In this document: positions 28,376 through 39,680 of the stretch, piece by piece
How positions within the stretch are numbered: position 1 is the stretch's first letter
Layout: every line of letters begins with the position of its first letter
Source of the DNA: Bigelowiella natans CCMP2755
Lineage: Eukaryota > Cercozoa > Chlorarachniophyceae
Length of the DNA: 64,000 bases
NCBI GenBank assembly: GCA_000320545.1
Contig: ADNK01002159.1
Coordinates: 1-64,000, forward strand
Reading direction: 5' to 3'
Made by a program: the position numbers and the translations under genes
Notes under the pieces: model-generated
Databases searched by the model: none
Seen by the model: only the letters and a program-made list of their open reading frames with translations
What the model was told of the DNA's origin: nothing

Positions 28376-28473
28376 ATAGCTAGATACAGTATAGGCGCTG
28401 TAGCCGCTGCTTTGCATAGCTACATTAGGATGATCATTGAATTTTTGAATCATATTATTACATCCGTCCAACA
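28376..28473 (+). mobile_element. Solo copy of the LINE 3' tail
   Basis: About 85 bp closely match the reverse complement of the LINE tail at 12,845-12,925. Shared blocks in the same order are gcgctgtagccgctgc, ttgcat, gctacattaggatga, attga, and attacatccgtc. Nothing coding of the element remains, so this is either a very short 5'-truncated insertion or a shared 3' UTR or satellite unit. It lies in the convergent gap between the Dabb and ankyrin-hydrolase genes. Confidence 0.75.
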
Positions 28474-28598
28474 TATATGCATGAGCTATTGCTACAAATC
28501 TGCGGTTACGGAAAGAAATGATCTAACTATCACTCGAGGCTAGGCTGCAAAACACAGCTAGCTCGATCACACCTAACTAGTAAATTCAAATGTACTTG

Positions 28599-30310
28599 TC
28601 AGTCTGAAATAGATATTTTCTTCAGCAACGCCTGCAAAATTTCGGGGAAGGAGTTTGCCACACAGTGACCATGACTTTTGAGCTGAGTGAACTCTGTCTG
28701 GGCATTGGAATGTATGCTTCGCCCTTCGTCTATCGGAACAACTTTGTCATCCTCAGAGTGGAAGTGCAAGATCCAGGAGGCATTTGCCTTCACTTTGTCC
28801 CAATTCCAAGGCCGATCATAGTAACCGCAATCTTTCTCTTCCTCCTCTGTCATGTCTTCCTTCAGCTCCTCAGCCAGCTGGCCTGCAGAACAAACCAACA
28901 TTCCTGCCACCTTCTCCTTCTCGGCAAGCCGTAGGATTAAGTCTCCACCGGTAGAGTGCCCGACGAAGATGCAATCTTCGAGTGTCTTTCGTCCTGCGAG
29001 CATTTCATCTCTTAGAAATGCCATCCAAATCCGCTCTCTGCATTTTCGCGGCTCGGGCATCCCACGCCAAGGCATTATGACGTCAATCCCCCTTGAAACG
29101 AGCTCCTTTCCCAGCCAGAAATACCAGTTCGCGCGCATCACATGCACATCACCTCCAGCTCCCGGTACAATTACAACGGAAATCTTTCTAAGCCTTTCAC
29201 TCAACTTTATTTCCTTGGCCCTCCGTGGCCCAACATCCTTTATGGCAGACACTCGACGCGCTACTTCGTTCGCAATGACCTCGTCGATGCGCTTCCGAGT
29301 TTCGGCCTGATCCTTTTTGAACTTTGCCTTAGCTGCCTCAAGCCACGACTCTTCACTCAACATAACGGAGGGAATCGTGACGTCGGCTTTTGATTGAATC
29401 AGAAGCTTTACTAATGCGTCGCTTGGAGTTGCGTTGGTGGATTGAAAGTTGACGAGACGGGCGGTCGCTGGACAGTTCCCGCACAGATCCTTCTTGCACG
29501 GGTTAGCCTTCGCTTCTATCAGCAACTGGGCAGCTTTTAAATTTCCCGCAATTACTGCAGAATGGAGGGCAGTGCGTCCTCCAGGGATCAGCTCGAAAGG
29601 TGTCTCGACATCGCCGCTTGTGAGCGATACGTCAGCATCTTTGGCGATGATAGATTGCAGGATCTCTAAGTCACAGTCCACGTTCCCTGCCACACAATGA
29701 AGGAGCGATATTCCAGTACTTGACTGCCAGTCTATCTCAAGTTCTCTCTTCGAAAGGTGCTTGGATGCCAGGAGTGCTGCTGCTAGCTTTACCTCGTCAG
29801 CATTGATGCAGAAATAGAGCGCGGGGACGCCGGAAAAGCGTTTACCATGCAAAGATCCTCGACCCTGGCTCGCGTCATGCATCGGGAGGAGCACGATCTG
29901 CGATTCCAAAACCGGCCGAGATTCGTCATGCTCAAATCCTTGTGCTGCACAGAGCTCGAGCGCCCGATTCAATTCGTTGCCCTCCTCCAGGATAAGTTTG
30001 GCTGCATATTTGAAGAGTCGATCCTTCCTCTCTATCACTCGCTGCGTCTCCGCCGCCTTTGCCTTCGTCCAGGCTCTATAGACGACCATGCGTCCGAACT
30101 TCGTTTCCTTGCCCTTGTCGAGGACCTTATTTTAATCATAAATTAGAGCCTCTTGCCACGTGAAAATAAAAGTAAATATCATTTGCGCGTAGGTGCCCTC
30201 CTCGTCCCCATCCGCTTCCCCCCCCCTTCATAGACAACCTCACGGGCTGATAACTTCGACTCGATCAGGGAAGCCACGAATTCGTCGAGGGTGGCGGCCC
30301 CTTCCTCCAT
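28599..30310 (-). CDS. Ankyrin-repeat / RBBP9-YdeN-like serine hydrolase fusion
   Basis: 532 aa, exons 30310-30239 and 30125-28599 (phase 0 junction). Residues 1-90 are helical. About 120-280 contain ankyrin-like repeats (the clearest is GGRTALHSAVIAGNLKAAQL followed by LIEAKANP). From about 337 an alpha/beta-hydrolase of the RBBP9/YdeN type starts with SVVIVPGAGG. It shows the nucleophile elbow FVGHSTGGDLIL (Ser about 415), HSEDDKVVP (Asp about 483) and SHGHC (His about 511), so the full catalytic triad is present. RBBP9-like proteins are small serine hydrolases; a fusion to ankyrin repeats would provide a binding module. The hydrolase half is secure; the ankyrin count (about four) is approximate because some repeats are degenerate. 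The 5' end lies 251 bp from the divergent fucosyltransferase gene. Substrate unknown. Confidence 0.87.
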
Positions 30311-30561
30311 TTTTACATACGATCTGTATTCGGAAGGAGATTGATAGGGGAGAAAATATCTCTGATTGATTTTAAGGTGCGACATGCATCCGACGTTGTC
30401 GCAATTAAAAACACCCTTATTCTCTCTGTAGATCTATAAAAAAATATTTTTTGGCAATCGTCACGGGTCATTCTTATTATTATTCCTGGTCCACTTCCGG
30501 CCCCCACCCCAATTCCCGGACGAAACACATCCCGCAACGATCTGGAGGGAGGGTCCAGTCC

Positions 30562-32661
30562 ATGCGCTGGGTGCTGGCTGTATGCTTGCTGCTAGGCAGG
30601 TTCCCCACCGCCGCTACATTTGAATCAGAGGACGAAGGCTTCTGTGTTGCGGGGGGGCATTGCGAGCTGAACGAATTACTTGCATCTTACAAAGAACGTC
30701 ATCTAGCGGTAACCGAGAGTTTAAAGGCCAATAAAGAGCCCCCTGGCCATGGCTTCATTGTTATGCAGCCGTCTGGTGGTGGTCTGGGAAACCGTGAATT
30801 GGTGTCGATATCAGGACTGGCGTTGGCCCTCACCACAGATAGAGTCGCCCTAGTTGATTGGTACGGAGTCACATCGAACGACATCTCCGATGTACATCAA
30901 GTGTATGATTCGCCACACGGTCTTACTTTGAGCTACCCAAAGCTTAGATCACTTTGGCCCTCTTGGTCCGGGTGGAAGAGTGAGAAAATGTACATCTTTG
31001 ATAGCACGAACGTATACAACCAAATGTGGGGGGCAGATGAGATGGTGTGTACAGACCTGAAGTCAGAGTTAAAGAACGTTAAAGTTCTTCGCGTGATTAC
31101 AGAACAATATGTGACAAGCCTCGTGACACATAACCCAAAGGTGCGTCACATCTTCGAACCTCTCATGCCAAACCTGTATCAGCACCTCTCCAGTTTCTTC
31201 GTTCGGCCTCTCAGCGTGATAGCGGACCGAGTCGAGGAATTCTACCTGTCGCACATGAAAGAGAACTATGTCATAGGAATTCAAGTGAGGCGAGCTCAAA
31301 ATAGCGGTCACTTCTTTCTGTGGGAGGATCAGCATCTGTTTTGGGAATGCGCCTTGATGATGGCATCGCGTGCTTCTCGTCGGCAACAACGGCCTGTTGT
31401 CTTCTTTATCGCAACTGACTCTGAAAGTGTGAGGAGCGAGGCAGTTCAGGCTCTCGGTAAAGTATATCAGGTGTTGACGGTGGAAATGGATACCCGTAAG
31501 CCGGATACGAGGGGCGACGAGGGGTGGCAAAACGCGCTGGTGGACAACTACGTGCTATCTCGCTGTGACGACATGCTAGTGTCAGGAGGCTCCACCTTCG
31601 GTTATGTCGCGCATGGGCGGAGCGACGTGATTCCTATGGTCGTGTCTGGTTTTCATAGACGATGTATGCGCCCGCCCACCGCTGAGCCTTACAACATAGG
31701 CTATCTTGCGATTAAGAAGGTGTCCTGCTTTGACCCGAAGGCTATGCTGACGCAGGAAACGGATATGATCTGTTCGAGTGTGCAATCGGTGCACTCGTGC
31801 GCCTCCCATAGCGCTGAGCTCATGGCGGACATCATGGGGCCGACGAAGAAGCCTCATTTCGACCTGGGAGAGGAGCAGAATCTCCCCAAATCTTACCTGA
31901 AATATGCCAAATCGACTGCAGTAGCGAAGAAAAAGATGAGGAAATGGCAACAGTCTGACGTCGTGGGCATGATTGAGGAAGCTCATGTCCATACCATTAA
32001 CAATCGGTTCGCAAAAGCAAAGGACATATATGCTCGGGCTGCGGTTGCAGCAGCTTCCAAGGGCGATAGTGCTGCAGCTGGTGATGCGTTCTACGCTCTG
32101 GCCGGCTGCCTGTTGCTCTCCACTTCTCGCGCAAAAGAGACGGGGGAAGACACGAACGTGTTGTTCTCCGAGGCGATGAAAGCGCTGTACTCAGGTCTGC
32201 GGCTGTCCCCGTATAGGGTTGAGGCCAACATAATCATGGGCAATTTTATGGAGATATGGGGAGGCACTCCCCGTAGCCATGTCGGGGTACAGTTTTACCG
32301 CAGAGCTCAATGGTGCTTGGAAGCGGAGACGTTTGAATACGATGTGGAAGAAGACAATTTGGGAAGCAACCACCATGTCCACACGAAATGGGTCGGCGGC
32401 TGTGCTTTGATGGGGATTCCCCTCGAAGAGGCAGCTGAAATGGTCAGCCTAGACATGATTCTTCTCACAAGCTACGTGCACTTAGCCCGCAGCCTCGGCA
32501 AGGCCGGGAGACAGAACGAGGCGAGAGAGATGAGCAAAGTCATGGAGGATGACCTTCCGCCGGAAGTATTTGAATTGAGGGAAAAGGTGGACACTCTATT
32601 GAGTCCGGAGCTTGTGAGAATGCTCTTGGGTGCCGATTTTCTCGCAAGGCAACAAGGATAG
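30562..32661 (+). CDS. Fucosyltransferase-like (GT37/xyloglucan-FUT type) secretory protein with TPR-like C-terminus
   Basis: Intronless reading frame of 699 aa from ATG 30562, chosen because it begins with a signal peptide or anchor (MRWVLAVCLLLGRFPTAATF); the frame is open 37 codons further upstream. Residues about 70-350 resemble plant GT37 fucosyltransferases: GLGNRELVSISGLALAL with NRV-like TDRVALVDW; then YVIGIQVRR, the GDP-fucose/acceptor basic motif; VFFIATDSESVRSEA; and DDMLVSGGSTFGYVAHG. Such enzymes add fucose to glycans in the Golgi. After about residue 440 the protein continues into about 240 helical residues with TPR-like spacing (FAKAKDIYARAAVAAASKG; AMKALYSGLRLSPYRVEANI), which plant FUTs lack. 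Fold similarity is clear from the motifs; the acceptor and even fucose specificity are inference. Confidence 0.8.
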   Translation: MRWVLAVCLLLGRFPTAATFESEDEGFCVAGGHCELNELLASYKERHLAVTESLKANKEPPGHGFIVMQPSGGGLGNRELVSISGLALALTTDRVALVDWYGVTSNDISDVHQVYDSPHGLTLSYPKLRSLWPSWSGWKSEKMYIFDSTNVYNQMWGADEMVCTDLKSELKNVKVLRVITEQYVTSLVTHNPKVRHIFEPLMPNLYQHLSSFFVRPLSVIADRVEEFYLSHMKENYVIGIQVRRAQNSGHFFLWEDQHLFWECALMMASRASRRQQRPVVFFIATDSESVRSEAVQALGKVYQVLTVEMDTRKPDTRGDEGWQNALVDNYVLSRCDDMLVSGGSTFGYVAHGRSDVIPMVVSGFHRRCMRPPTAEPYNIGYLAIKKVSCFDPKAMLTQETDMICSSVQSVHSCASHSAELMADIMGPTKKPHFDLGEEQNLPKSYLKYAKSTAVAKKKMRKWQQSDVVGMIEEAHVHTINNRFAKAKDIYARAAVAAASKGDSAAAGDAFYALAGCLLLSTSRAKETGEDTNVLFSEAMKALYSGLRLSPYRVEANIIMGNFMEIWGGTPRSHVGVQFYRRAQWCLEAETFEYDVEEDNLGSNHHVHTKWVGGCALMGIPLEEAAEMVSLDMILLTSYVHLARSLGKAGRQNEAREMSKVMEDDLPPEVFELREKVDTLLSPELVRMLLGADFLARQQG

Positions 32662-32920
32662 GCGAGTTTTAGCAGTGGAATATTAGATACGTTGTCGTAG
32701 TAAGACAGTTCATTTGCGATTTGATATGCAATCGAAATAAACGCCATTTCGCCCTCGTTCGATGGGTATCGTAGAAAATTGATTATAGACGTGCGTGGCA
32801 AATTTACAGCAGTAGCTCATGTTATGTATGACGGTAGCGGCGGACGCGCGTTGCTGGGAAATATAGGTCTAGGTCACATGCATGTTGTCAGCATTTGTAT
32901 CTCTATGTATACGATGTAAG

Positions 32921-32987
<67 letters not shown>

Positions 32988-33499
32988 CGTGTGTAACGAT
33001 GTTGATGATATTTGTTGCGCGTTTTAAGTTTTGCTCCTATCATTGTTCTATGCCATAGCGAGTTAATCTTGCGTATAGACTGTGCCTGCACTGCGTTGCG
33101 CAGCTATTGATTATCAGTTACCAGTTAGTTCTGCGTAAGTAACAATGAACAACATGACTTTGATGGCTAAATTACATGCATCTACAGCGTTATGTGTAAC
33201 ATACAACTATGTCATGTAGGTGGAATTCTCGCTATATGCGCTCGATATATGGAATATCACGCTACAGCGCTGCATGCTATGCGATGATAGACTGCATTCA
33301 TAGCATACATGCTGAAGCACGGCAACGTGTGCACAATGGTAGGCACGACTGTATCACACTATACATCTGCATATATGTATAGTTACAGCTCACACAGTGA
33401 TGCCTCGCTTGTGATACGCATCTTAATATCTTACGCCCTACTACCACATACATATGTGCTAGAATCGCATACATTTAACATCATACAGTACGTATTTTG
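32662..33499. other. Convergent intergenic region with (TA)n tract
   Basis: Lies between the 3' ends of the fucosyltransferase and MBL genes. A (TA)n run spans about 32,924-32,984. From about 33,160 to 33,480 the sequence is rich in GCATGC/CATAGC-type words like the other islands. No coding exon is seen. Confidence 0.7.
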
Positions 33500-34868
33500 T
33501 TAACATATTTCAACCAATTTTCCCGGCTCATTTTCGACGATACTGATGCCACTTTGCTCAAAAATAGCCACCCCTGCACCTTCTGTACTGCTTGAAACCA
33601 AGCTTGAGAGCACTCCACTGGCCTCTATTTCCCCGTTACGGAGTGGAATTAAATGCCGTGCCTGAATATGATCATCGTCACCGCACCATAACTGATCTAG
33701 TACAATTTCTACTGCAACTTAAGTCTCATGGTGGTGCAGAAGGCATCCACATACCTTCAAATGTCTTGCCAAAGCCATTGCTCGCTCCTCACCGTGAACC
33801 AACGTAAGGAACGGTAGCTCCTGGCGCTTTGTGGGCACAATTACGATGTCTGCTTCCATTCCCTGCAGCAACTTAGAATCCAAATCGACGTCGTTGTGGG
33901 GCTCGTAATATACGCTCGGCCCCTCCCATTTCACAATATAACCGTTTTCAGGATCCTGCCATGGCGGGCCTACCAGCGAGCCCGGGGTTGCGCGTATGAG
34001 TAAAGGCCCGAGGCCAACAGAAGTTCCTGGACGAAGTATGCACAGCTCCGTTTCATTGAATACTTCTAACAGACGCGATTTTGCGGACGGTGGGGCAATA
34101 ATGATCGGGGGGCTTGGGTTGTTCTGTTATTCCGTAAAATCACAGTCACTCAATGTTTGTGTGGCAGAATAGAGCATGATGGGCAAGCTCTCCGGGAGAC
34201 TCCCGATTCGATGCGAGAGCTAGAACTCGACACAAAATCATACACGATATATTAGTTGAAACCTGAAACAGGCGTTTCTTTAAGAGCTTGAGCGTCGGCA
34301 AGTGGGTGTGGTCGTCGAGGGCCTGTGTCAGTAGGATGCCAATAGGTTTCTGCTGCACAATCCTGTCGATCGTTTCTTGCTCGTTGCGCAAGATACGAGG
34401 CCTTGCTGAATAAAACCCCTGGGGCAAGGAGAAATCCAGGGTGCCAACAAGTGGGTCGACGACTATGCTCACGCCCGGCTCCTTCGAAGATAACGTCGAT
34501 GATGGTGATGATGATGGCGACGGGTACGAAGAGGTGTGGCGGAAGTTCCAGAGCTGTCCGTTTACCTTAGTTACACAATAATCACTCTCCCTTTTCTTCT
34601 CTTAAAACGCCAGGATAAATTCATCTGCCTTTAAAAAAAAAAACCTGCGTTTGATTTCCTTTTATTTTCAAGTTACCTCGAGATGCATGTATCCGAAGGA
34701 GGCGGCTGTCGATCCAGCGAATACCCATGGCCGCGTCGCGGCTTGGCCCACCCTTTGAGCAGAATACCCCGGATATCTCCGAACCGTAACGCAAATAAAG
34801 TACATCAAAAGACTCGCGACGGCCACAATGCCGGCCCGAGCCCTCCTCCGAGCCGAGCGTGTGGCCAT
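33500..34868 (-). CDS. Metallo-beta-lactamase-fold hydrolase, plant-like family, membrane or organelle targeted
   Basis: 341 aa in four exons (minus): 34868-34677, 34565-34263, 34123-33755, 33661-33500, all phase 0. The N-terminus MATRSARRRARAG followed by a hydrophobic segment (IVAVASLLMYFICV) is a signal anchor or targeting peptide. The body matches a plant/cyanobacterial MBL-like family: VVDPLVGTLDFSLP, LLTQALDDHTHLPTLK (the LDDHTH stands where classic enzymes have HxHxDH), ATPGSLVGPPWQDPENGYIV, SVYYEPHNDVD, ADIVIVP...LPFLTLVHGEE, and a C-terminal LIPLRNGEIEASGVLS. Several metal ligands of classic MBL enzymes are thus altered but conserved within this subfamily. The reaction is unknown. 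Its 5' end faces the alpha/beta-hydrolase gene. Confidence 0.88.
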
Positions 34869-35621
34869 AATGGCCACTCTGCACTGGGCACGCAGAAAGG
34901 CCAAATTCCTCAATTCTCTCCCAGGTCCTAAAATAAGAAAAGTGGCCAGTTTTTCCAGTCGCTCGTCCTAAATGACATGGAATTACTTGATTTAATGCTC
35001 AGATATTTTCTCGAAAACGAGAGATTACGCAATGTTGCTGAGGCTGACAACGTCGTCGCCGACTTTTATAGGATTTTCTGAAATCGCTCGCGATTCGCAG
35101 ATTGCCCATTGGAATTTAGGCTATTTTGGGATCCAAACACCTCGAGCAACTGACGTGTAGCACGGGTGCAACAGTGCGAGGACGACTTGTGGAATCGGAT
35201 GTATTCTTCCTTGTCGTAGACTCGAAATTCAGGCAATATTCGATCGGAAATTTGAAATTAGTTCCGAGCTGATTGGCGCCATCACCAGTGCCATCCACCC
35301 AATGGCCTCATTAAGTACTTCCCCCATCCCCATCCCCCATGCAGTTTCGATGACCACCGTGAACAAAGAAAATGTTCTAGATATGGCTAGGAATTACTAT
35401 AGATCTACCGTAGCGATTTTTTCTTCAAAGTCTTTCTTCATAATTTTCCTGTGGGGGGAAGGATGGTCATGCCGGAAAAAATAAATCAAAGCTATCTTTC
35501 CAAAACATCACAACCCCCTTCCATCTATCGGAAAAGCATCATATTATGCCATACTATTTGTCCTTTCGACTCCTCTAATTGAGGAGGCTAAAAACAATTA
35601 CAAGCTCCCTCCACGAGGGGT
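34869..35621. other. Divergent intergenic region, MBL and alpha/beta-hydrolase genes
   Basis: No coding exon recognised; it probably holds both promoters and 5' UTRs. Open frames on either strand are short and show no motif. Confidence 0.45.
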
Positions 35622-36649
35622 ATGCTGAAGATGTGCTCTAACGGTGCGCAATGTTGTTCATCAGGAGATCAGCTGGTGGGGGCATGCAGCCTTATCGCTT
35701 TGGTGTCAGTTTGCATGTTGCTTATAAATTCCTCATCGCTTCCCCTAGGGAAACCCTTTTCCGCCAAAAGGTGGTTCATTGGCTGTAGAAGAGTAGGATT
35801 GCTATAAAGTCGCTGATATTTTTCGCTGTAACACCGTGTATTTTTTGTTTCAGATCGGGGATCACCATTCGTCCCACTTCATGGCGTCAAAAAAGCTTTC
35901 GGAGGACCATCCCTGAAACAGAAGCTGCTTCCGGATTGGGCTACCGACAGAGCATGTGCAACGGCCAGAGATCTACAACGAGGAGGCCGCTACGACATCA
36001 CGCATACTTTCGTGACTTTATTGTCGGTCTCCAAGGCGAGAATGACACCGATAAGAGGCGCACCTCCAACCAACTGGATCGACCCAAAAAGGAAGGGGTG
36101 AACAAGAAAGGGGTTGTGCGTTCCTCTCTCCTCGCTCAAAGCCAGGACACTAAATTATCAGTGCCAAAAACTGCGCCTTCATCATTATCGGTGCGAAACG
36201 GTGTAAGCAGCACCAGCAGCAGCAATAATGCCTCCGGCTGTACCTGGCAAGAAGCCGGGGTTGGAGGCCGCGTGGAGGCTCCAAAAAAGTTTCCCATCAT
36301 ATTGGTACTGCTGAGAAAGAGCGGGGGGGGGGGGGGGGGGGGAGCATGCGGATGCGAAGAGTGTTGACGGTTAGCTGGGGTTCCAACAACTGACGCAAAC
36401 ATTGCTTCGCAGGTTCTCCCTGGCTTTGGAAACTGTCAGGTGTGAATTTACGATGTGTTTGCCATATTTTAGAATGTTTTTCTCATTGCTGCTCGCAAGC
36501 GCCCGGCGGCCACACATACACATACACATATACATGCACATGCACAAGCACACAACACAGATACACGTGTACACACATTGCTTGTAACAAGTACAAAGCA
36601 GCCTACCTACTGCAGCATATAAGAATGACTCCATCCATGTATAAGTGAG

Positions 36650-36689
<40 letters not shown>

Positions 36690-36716
36690 TGTATAATATA
36701 CATAAATATGTGTGTA

Positions 36717-36758
<42 letters not shown>

Positions 36759-38208
36759 GTGTGTGGGTGTCTGCGTGTTATTGAGACATAAATATACATA
36801 TTCGCAGAGCGACTACGTGGAGATGCTTGGCTCGCAGATTTCCCTCACAGGAGCACTTAATGCGCGCGGATTCAGGGCCACCGTTTTACCGATAGAAAGA
36901 GTGGAATGGTTCAATGTCGCGAAGGGACTACTTTCGCTAGACTTCTGGCGCTCGAAATCACTGCCGTCCGGACCCGGATATAACTGGTATTCATCTCCGT
37001 TTAACCCCCCCCCCAAACCGTCATCAGCGCACGTTCTACGATGTTCTTGTTCTCTCCCTGTTATAGTTGTCAATTTCACCTCCTCGATATGAAGCATCGA
37101 ATAAGTTGTCATTATCATCAGACCTGTAATATTTATTATTATTATTATTGTTGTTGTTGTTGTTGTTGTTGTTGTAATGGGACGCCGTTGTGCTCTCTCT
37201 CTCTCTCACCTCGAAGGTATATCAACCGGATAAATGAAACCATAACAGAGCTGCTGTCGCACACAGACGAAGAGGTCAATCACCCCTACTCACTCACCAC
37301 CGACAATGCCGGCAGAACTAGTTGAGATGGGAAGGGGCATTTCATATACATGTATTACATGTAGTATCTATTACCACTCGATGCTGGACTGCCCCTCCTC
37401 CTCTTCCCCCTCCTCCTCCTCCTCCTCCTCCTCCTCCTCCTTCTGACATTGGCTTCACTCCTCAGCACGTTGTCCTGGTCGCCCACTCCGCTGGAGGTAG
37501 GAACAAGAGAGGGCTTTAGAGGAGGAGGAGGGGGGGGGGGGGGCTACGCCTGCATTCTATTATCACTATTGCTTCACTTGTCCTCATAATAATAGGCCTC
37601 TAATCATCATCTGTATTATATCTTCTCCTGCTGTTTGCTTTATCCTCGCAGGGTGGTTGGCACGTGCGTATTTAGCTGAGAGGGAAGACGACCATAGAGT
37701 CAGCGCTCTGGTCACTTTAGGTTGCTGCTGCTGCTGCTGCTGCTGCTGCCTCCTCAGTAGAGACTTTCCGTCTACTCCTTTCCGCGGCGACGAAAGAGAG
37801 AAAGGAGCTTGGAAGAAAGAAAAAGAAACGAGAAAGAGAGCGTTCTTTGGGGGGGGGGGGCTTGCGAATCTACACTTGTCTGATGCATCATCATACAATT
37901 TCTAATAGCATCTTTTCAAATCCTCCTTTTCTTTCACCCAAAGCATAATCTTTTCTGATTTTTCCCCTCCCAGGCACGCCACACCATAATGAAGGGGGAA
38001 CCGACGTCACGAGAGGCGTCCTACCGTACGTGGAAGAACAAGAAGAAGAAGAAGAAGAATACAAAACAACAACACACAACAAGAAAGGCACAGACAACGA
38101 GGCATTCCTTCACCCTCTCTTCAATCTTCCGCCACCCCCTTCTCTCTCTCCTAGTGCTATCATTGGAGTGTTGTTATTTATTATTGTTGTTATGTTCGTG
38201 ACTAGTAA

Positions 38209-38253
<45 letters not shown>

Positions 38254-39415
38254 TCGTTGCTCTCGCAGCTATTTGAACGAGCAGTTCCCCGGCGCTCATT
38301 TAGATGGCATTCGCTACATCTCTGTGGCCGGCAAGGCGATCCAAGGCTCCACGGTAGTTGTAGCAGTAGTAGCAGCTGCATCTTCTCATATCAACACGAA
38401 CAGCATGTAGTAGCTTTGGGGGGGGGGGGGGGGAAGCGGAAAAGTAATACCACAACCACTTAAAGGAGTATATATTGGGAAACTACTGCGGTCTTTCGTC
38501 GTGTCATCTATCAGCATCATGTCATATCACTACCATTTATCGTTACATTATCCCCCCCCCCCCCCCCTTGTTCAGAAGCGAGAGGGGCGCAAGTCTGCCA
38601 AAGCGGCCTTCGCAGCCTACCACCAAGTGTGTGGAAAGGGAGACGTGTTTGGCGATGGCGTAATACCCTTGGAAGCGGCGCATCTGCCAGGGGCGCGACA
38701 GGTTATTTCAACAACAACAACAACAACAGCCACCACCACCACCAATGGGCTGCTAGCACTATAGAGGCTGCTCTCAGCGAATGAAAAAACAAGTGGTGGG
38801 GAAAAAAAAATTAGTGCGAGCAACTTCGTATTAGCCGGATTGACCACCACGTTTTACCACTGAGTGTAGCCTTCACATACTTGTATGTAGGGGGGGGGGG
38901 GGGGAGCGGGTTTGCACTAATCTTGGCTCTTTCGTTTTCCCTTCAAATCCTCGTTGTTCTTATTATTGATACCCTACCTTCCCCTCCTCCTCCCCACTTC
39001 GTCGCCGTCGCAGGTGACGCTAGATGGCGTATGGCACTCTATTGATAAGGCGGATTCGTGGTATGGCTCGGACGGTACGTTTGTGCTGCTGTGCCAATGC
39101 AAGTGTATGAGAGAGAGAGCGAGAGAGAGAGAGAGAGAGTTTCTAAGTGTACGTGCGTAGAGGGGGGCGGGGGTTGAGAGGGATTGGTGATCATTAGGTT
39201 GAAAAGAAGAGATGAGTGTCAAAGTGATGACGCGGTGTACTCGAAGACTACCATCGATTGGTGATGCAGAGAAGCCTATTCTAAATTACATCCTACCCCT
39301 CTACTACACCCTTCCTCCCCTCCTCTCCCCTCTCCTCTGCAACCATGCGGAATGAGCAGGAAATATTGACCGTTGGTTGTGGAGCCTTTGTGAGGAATGC
39401 GATGACGTCGTTTAG
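35622..39415 (+). CDS. Alpha/beta-hydrolase (plant-type lipase-like), likely plastid-targeted
   Basis: About 447 aa in 12 exons: 35622-35770, 35854-36304, 36413-36439, 36808-36986, 37217-37274, 37466-37496, 37652-37720, 37974-38025, 38269-38353, 38576-38701, 39014-39074, 39360-39415. All phases agree. The N-terminus has a hydrophobic stretch (LVGACSLIALVSVCMLLI) followed by a long Ser/Arg-rich region without acidic clusters. That is the expected order of a bipartite plastid presequence (inference). The catalytic part shows the strand and oxyanion loop FPIILVLPGFGNCQSDY; the nucleophile elbow VVLVAHSAGGWLARAYL (Ser about 296); LVTLGTPH; GAHLDGIRYISVAGKAIQG; DVFGDGVIPLEAAHLPGA (acid Asp); VTLDGVWHS (His); and a terminal WYGSDGNIDRWL. 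This matches a plant plastid alpha/beta-hydrolase family of unsettled substrate. The first intron (donor at 35771) is chosen by phase. Confidence 0.88.
36653..36755. repeat. (TA)n and (GT)n microsatellites
   Basis: (TA)n at about 36,653-36,685 and (GT)n at about 36,725-36,755, in the alpha/beta-hydrolase intron just before exon 36808-36986. (TTG)n at about 37,150-37,176, (TCC)n at about 37,410-37,441, and (CT)n at about 38,212-38,251 occur in later introns; the last directly precedes the acceptor at 38268. Confidence 0.95.
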
Positions 39416-39535
39416 GTGAGGGAGGGAGAAAGGGAAGGGGGGGGGGGGGAGGTATAAGAAATACATGCTGCCTATTGTTGCCTTTTATTCTCGAAATACC
39501 TAGCAAGTGTTTGTGTTTTAAAAAATGATGTGTGC

Positions 39536-39570
<35 letters not shown>

Positions 39571-39618
39571 TACGCGCGAATATCAGTGTTCAGTAGGTCG
39601 GTCCTGGTCTCTCAAATT

Positions 39619-39680
<62 letters not shown>

